Shown one piece after another: positions 63,688-64,000 of a DNA stretch of 64,000 nucleotides (the stretch's first letter is position 1; each line of letters starts with the position of its first letter). Origin of the DNA: Rhizobiales bacterium dw_265 (GTDB lineage Bacteria > Pseudomonadota > Alphaproteobacteria > Micropepsales > Micropepsaceae). The stretch spans positions 682,001-746,000 of the forward strand of contig JAAVUU010000002.1 in NCBI GenBank assembly GCA_018449595.1, read 5' to 3'. The notes under the pieces were generated by a model. The model was not told where the DNA came from, searched no databases, and was given only the letters and a program-made list of their open reading frames with translations. The position numbers and the translations under genes are program-made.

Positions 63688-64000
63688 GGCAGCAGCGCTT
63701 TGGCGGCCGCATCGGCGGCGCTCAGGACCGGCGAAGCAGCGACGATGAACAGCAGCGCCACGGCGCCGGAAATCGCGATGATCGCGGTCGAGCCGAAGCC
63801 CTTCACGCCATCGAAGGCCGGCGCGGCTTCGTCGAAGAACATGATCTTCACCAGGCGCAGGTAATAGACCAGGCCAATGGCGCTGGCGAGCACGCCCAGG
63901 ATCGCCGGCCACACCAGCCCCGCCTGCATCGCGGCCAGGAAGACATAGAACTTGCCGAAGAATCCCGCCAAAGGCGGCAGGCCCGCCAGGCTGAGAAACA
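63684..64000 (-). CDS. nuoN: NADH-quinone oxidoreductase subunit N, C-terminal part
   Basis: About 105 C-terminal residues, continuing beyond the right edge. SLAGLPPLAGFFGKFYVF is the conserved complex I antiporter-like motif, then two or three membrane helices (WPAILGVLASAIGLVYYLR; AIIAISGAVALLFIVAAS) and the terminus AKALLP. Followed by birA as in most alphaproteobacteria. Confidence 0.93.
   Translation of the reverse strand, partial: FLSLAGLPPLAGFFGKFYVFLAAMQAGLVWPAILGVLASAIGLVYYLRLVKIMFFDEAAPAFDGVKGFGSTAIIAISGAVALLFIVAASPVLSAADAAAKALLP

Overview
The window is high-GC DNA from an alphaproteobacterium. Positions 22288-64000 carry, read right to left, a chromosomal order known from Caulobacterales and Rhizobiales: nuoN-birA-coaX-rnj-DUF1467, lolC-lolD, dnaE, rpsB-tsf-pyrH-frr-uppS-cdsA-dxr-rseP-bamA-skp-lpxD-fabZ-lpxA-lpxI-lpxB, gltA, gltX, comEC, lexA, trpC-trpD-trpG. 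LexA has the alphaproteobacterial FDEMK recognition region and a GAAC-N7-GAAC box. I cannot name the genus from the sequence alone.

Left part (1-22150), mostly accessory. It starts with the end of an OGT/SPINDLY-like glycosyltransferase and a YibQ-type divergent polysaccharide deacetylase. A tripartite drug-efflux operon (marR, outer-membrane lipoprotein, HlyD, DHA2 permease) follows, with two MarR-like operators in front of it. Next are a GIY-YIG protein, an asparagine-synthetase-like enzyme and nrdAB. The vitamin B12 uptake operon btuB-btuF-btuC-btuD lies behind a cobalamin riboswitch. After it come a nitronate monooxygenase, a cassette of MFS transporter, ModA-like binding protein and Tat-exported amidohydrolase, and a periplasmic lactonase.

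Central part (22288-46190), core. trpG-trpD-trpC is tightly coupled to a small helix-turn-helix gene. lexA sits behind its own SOS promoter, then comEC, gltX and gltA. A long leftward run covers lipid A and envelope biogenesis (lpxB, lpxI, lpxA, fabZ, lpxD, skp, bamA, rseP), isoprenoid and phospholipid steps (dxr, uppS, cdsA) and translation (frr, pyrH, tsf, rpsB).

Right part (46190-64000). An acyltransferase and an aminotransferase precede dnaE. Between dnaE and lolD is a 35-codon gene for a single-span membrane peptide. Its promoter has the same design as that of lexA: a GAAC-N7-GAAC box with the same spacer, overlapping the -10 hexamer. This is a SidA-like SOS division-inhibitor candidate and the most interesting item in the window. 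Between lolC and DUF1467, where a leftward bacterial-type proS normally sits, there is instead a rightward proS of archaeal/eukaryotic type plus an MFS gene, small unknown genes and a secreted cysteine-peptidase-like protein. The window closes with DUF1467, rnj, coaX, birA and the C-terminus of nuoN.

A dispersed palindromic repeat with GTCATGGCCCGC / GCGGGCCATGAC ends occurs three times in full (116-128 bp) and once as a bare hairpin, always at gene 3' ends. I saw no tRNA, rRNA, CRISPR array, transposase or integrase.
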